Assembly: GCA_009829735.1 (NCBI GenBank)
Contig: CM020620.1
Location: 4,890,299-4,954,298, forward strand
DNA from: Pyropia yezoensis
Taxonomy: Eukaryota > Rhodophyta > Bangiophyceae > Bangiales > Bangiaceae
Length of the DNA stretch: 64,000 bases
Direction of reading: 5' to 3'
Position 1 is the first letter of the stretch. Each line of letters opens with the position of its first letter. Below are positions 62,401 through 64,000 of this stretch, one piece after another. The notes below the pieces were generated by a model. The model saw only the letters and a program-made list of their open reading frames with translations. It did no database searches and was not told the DNA's origin. A program made the position numbers and the translations under genes.

Positions 62401-64000
62401 ATGGCTACCCTCCCTGGCACGACGGTGCCCGAAGGGGTAGACCCCGCGTCCCTTGACGCATCCCTGGTCACCGCGGGGGACGGTGCCCAACCCGGCGTTC
62501 TCCCTACGGGTGAAGCAGACCTGGGCGTGACATCCGGTAGCGGACTGGAGTCCACAGGCGGCCAAGCACCACCTGCTCCCGTTCCTCCGGCTGTTCCTCC
62601 TGTGGGAGCCACCCCGGGGTCAACGGCGTTTGAGTCCGCTCGCAGCAGACGTCTCCCTCCTGTCGGTTCTACTCCTCAACCTCCAGGGATAGCCCCTCGT
62701 GTGTTTACTCCTGGACCCACACATGGCAGCTGGGTGTATTCACCTCTTCCTGTGGGCACTAGCGATGCCAGAGGCACCGTTATGACTGGTTCTACGGGTC
62801 TCCCTGAGACCTCGACTCCTGGGACCGGCCAAGCTTTTCCTCCCCTTGCATCCTATGGGGCGGGGAGCCCCAAGACCGGTAACCGGAGCAGCCGAAGTCG
62901 TCGGCGTCATCGCCGTCGCTCTAGCACCAGCGAGACCAGTTCCTCCAGCTCTGAGGAGGGATATGATTGGGATGCATCTCCCGGTCCCACCCGGCGCAGG
63001 CTAGTCGAGTTTGACTTCCCTGCCCACCAAGTGGGAGATGCCACCCTGAACAAGGTCACGTATTGGGGTAACTACCGGCTGGAGAACCAAGACCAAGGTT
63101 ACACCCGGAAGATGGCCAAGAAGATGGCGTCCCTGAACCGGCGAATGCAGCCGAGCTTCGGGGGACATCCTAAGTTTTCCGGGAAGAGACCGGCGCTTAT
63201 CTTTGCCTTCCTGCGCCGGTTTGTCAAGGCATGCAATGACAACGATGTGTCTGAGGGCAAGGCTCTCTACCTCCTGGTTAACTTCATGACCGGAGAAGCG
63301 GAACAGCGGTTTGCACAGGTTCTACCAGACTCTGCCGGACACATTGTCGGACGTACCGTCGCGAGTTATCCGGAGGCGGTCAACTGGCTCCTGTCCAACT
63401 ACGCTGACGCGGACTCTCTGCGTAAAGCAGTCGGCAGGCTGAACCGGGCAACCATGGAAAGACAAGAGACTCCAGAGGCGTTCGCCCGTCGTGTCCGGGA
63501 GATGAGCGATGCTTGTGGCAACGTTTACCCTGAGGACAGGCTCAAGATGATCTTCTCGGAAGGGCTTCCTGAATATCTTCAAGTGGATGCGGAGAACTAC
63601 AACCAGGAACATCAAGAACATACCTTCCAGCAGTTGATGGCCTACACCCAGGGCAAGTACCGGCAAGCCAGGGCCCTCCAAGCTCCCATGGTATCAACTC
63701 CCAAGCCGTTGTCGCGAGTTCGACCCGGACCCGACAAGTATAAGGGAGGTGATAGCCCTGTACCGGTACTCGCAGTTGGCGAGGCCTCACCCATGGGGTC
63801 AGGGGACAAGTGGGGCGGCTTCGTTTCTAAGGAGCAACCATCCCTGGTCGCCCCCAAGCAAGTCAAGAACCAGCGGTTCCGGTCTTTTTGGCTGTGCCAG
63901 AAGGAGGATCACATGTCCTACCAGTGCCCGACTATTCCCAAGGACCTCCAGGAGAAACTCAAGCGTCAAGGACTGGTGTTTGCGAAGGCGGTCAACTGGG
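62401..64000 (+). CDS. gag, copy 2, open to window end (3' partial)
   Basis: The frame is uninterrupted from the ATG at 62401 to the window edge (about 533 codons). It covers a Pro/Ser-rich N-terminus, an Arg/Ser-rich block (about 63-nt-rich RRRHRRRSS region near 62900), the retrotransposon gag domain from about 63031 and the knuckle region FWLCQKEDHMSYQCP near 63883-63927. The knuckle lacks its first Cys (Phe instead), so zinc binding is doubtful or the protein uses a CHC variant. It is the undamaged version of copy 1, so it probably shows the true gag length. Confidence 0.8.
   Translation, partial: MATLPGTTVPEGVDPASLDASLVTAGDGAQPGVLPTGEADLGVTSGSGLESTGGQAPPAPVPPAVPPVGATPGSTAFESARSRRLPPVGSTPQPPGIAPRVFTPGPTHGSWVYSPLPVGTSDARGTVMTGSTGLPETSTPGTGQAFPPLASYGAGSPKTGNRSSRSRRRHRRRSSTSETSSSSSEEGYDWDASPGPTRRRLVEFDFPAHQVGDATLNKVTYWGNYRLENQDQGYTRKMAKKMASLNRRMQPSFGGHPKFSGKRPALIFAFLRRFVKACNDNDVSEGKALYLLVNFMTGEAEQRFAQVLPDSAGHIVGRTVASYPEAVNWLLSNYADADSLRKAVGRLNRATMERQETPEAFARRVREMSDACGNVYPEDRLKMIFSEGLPEYLQVDAENYNQEHQEHTFQQLMAYTQGKYRQARALQAPMVSTPKPLSRVRPGPDKYKGGDSPVPVLAVGEASPMGSGDKWGGFVSKEQPSLVAPKQVKNQRFRSFWLCQKEDHMSYQCPTIPKDLQEKLKRQGLVFAKAVNW

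Larger units (their letters stand above)
61548..64000. repeat. Near-exact copy of 57248-59702 (offset 4300, later 4298)
   Basis: The sequence after the gap is the same as 57248 onward, including ~70 bp of ggcggc DNA outside the LTR. The only differences seen are the two single-base deletions in gag relative to copy 1. Confidence 0.95.

Noticed and set aside
1-64000. CRISPR arrays, tRNA or rRNA genes, bacterial operons
   Set aside because: No regular spacer-repeat array, no tRNA T-loop/anticodon pattern or rRNA-like block was recognised; gene structure is eukaryotic.

Overview
The window looks like nuclear DNA of a photosynthetic eukaryote. It is very GC-rich, its genes are mostly intronless with low-complexity Gly/Ala/Pro inserts, the few introns are short (about 195-230 bp) GT-AG introns, and several products carry plastid-type transit peptides (adenylate kinase, RbgA-like GTPase, PP2C, alpha/beta hydrolase). 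This combination fits a bangiophyte red alga of the Porphyra/Pyropia kind best. That is inference from style, not proof.

Positions 1-30 kb are gene-dense. In order they hold: the 3' part of a polyQ/Gly-rich protein gene followed by a decayed ~93-bp tandem repeat; a DUF3054 membrane protein (-); a plastid AMK2-type adenylate kinase (-), divergent from an RbgA/YlqF-like circularly permuted GTPase (+); the replication helicase subunit CDC45 (-); a 2078-aa single-pass surface protein with a REJ/PKD-like region (+); a PTC7/PBCP-type plastid PP2C (-), divergent from a plastid alpha/beta hydrolase (+); a divergent EF-hand-like protein with a long insert (+); the SMC5/6 SUMO ligase NSE2/MMS21, one intron (+); and RTF2 (-), convergent with NSE2. 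CDC45, NSE2 and RTF2 are three genome-maintenance genes within about 21 kb.

Positions 30-50 kb are mobile DNA. An ~8.06-kb PIF/Harbinger element (30142-38205) is bounded by 23-bp terminal inverted repeats. It carries a one-intron DDE transposase with a frameshift, and a second, oppositely oriented ORF interrupted by two in-frame stops. A foldback-like element with two 643-bp arms is nested inside it. Next come a small CCAAT-rich MITE (39385-39851), Cys-rich and Gly/Asp-rich transposon-like ORFs, and a spliced, frameshifted Plavaka-like (CACTA/KDZ clade) transposase on the minus strand (45913-~49230).

Positions 50-55.3 kb hold an unrecognised multi-exon gene with an Ala-rich repeat N-terminus and a poly-Glu C-terminus. 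Its splice junctions are in phase but it has one nonsense codon and three apparent frameshifts. Positions 55.3-57.3 kb are extreme G/C low-complexity DNA. The rest is a Ty3/gypsy retrotransposon (LTR, gag, aspartic protease, start of RT) running into a 500-N gap. The sequence after the gap repeats 57248-59702 almost exactly, including the DNA outside the LTR. This looks like a false assembly duplication or a second haplotype rather than a second insertion. The gag frame of the second copy is open to the window end, while the first copy has two single-base insertions.
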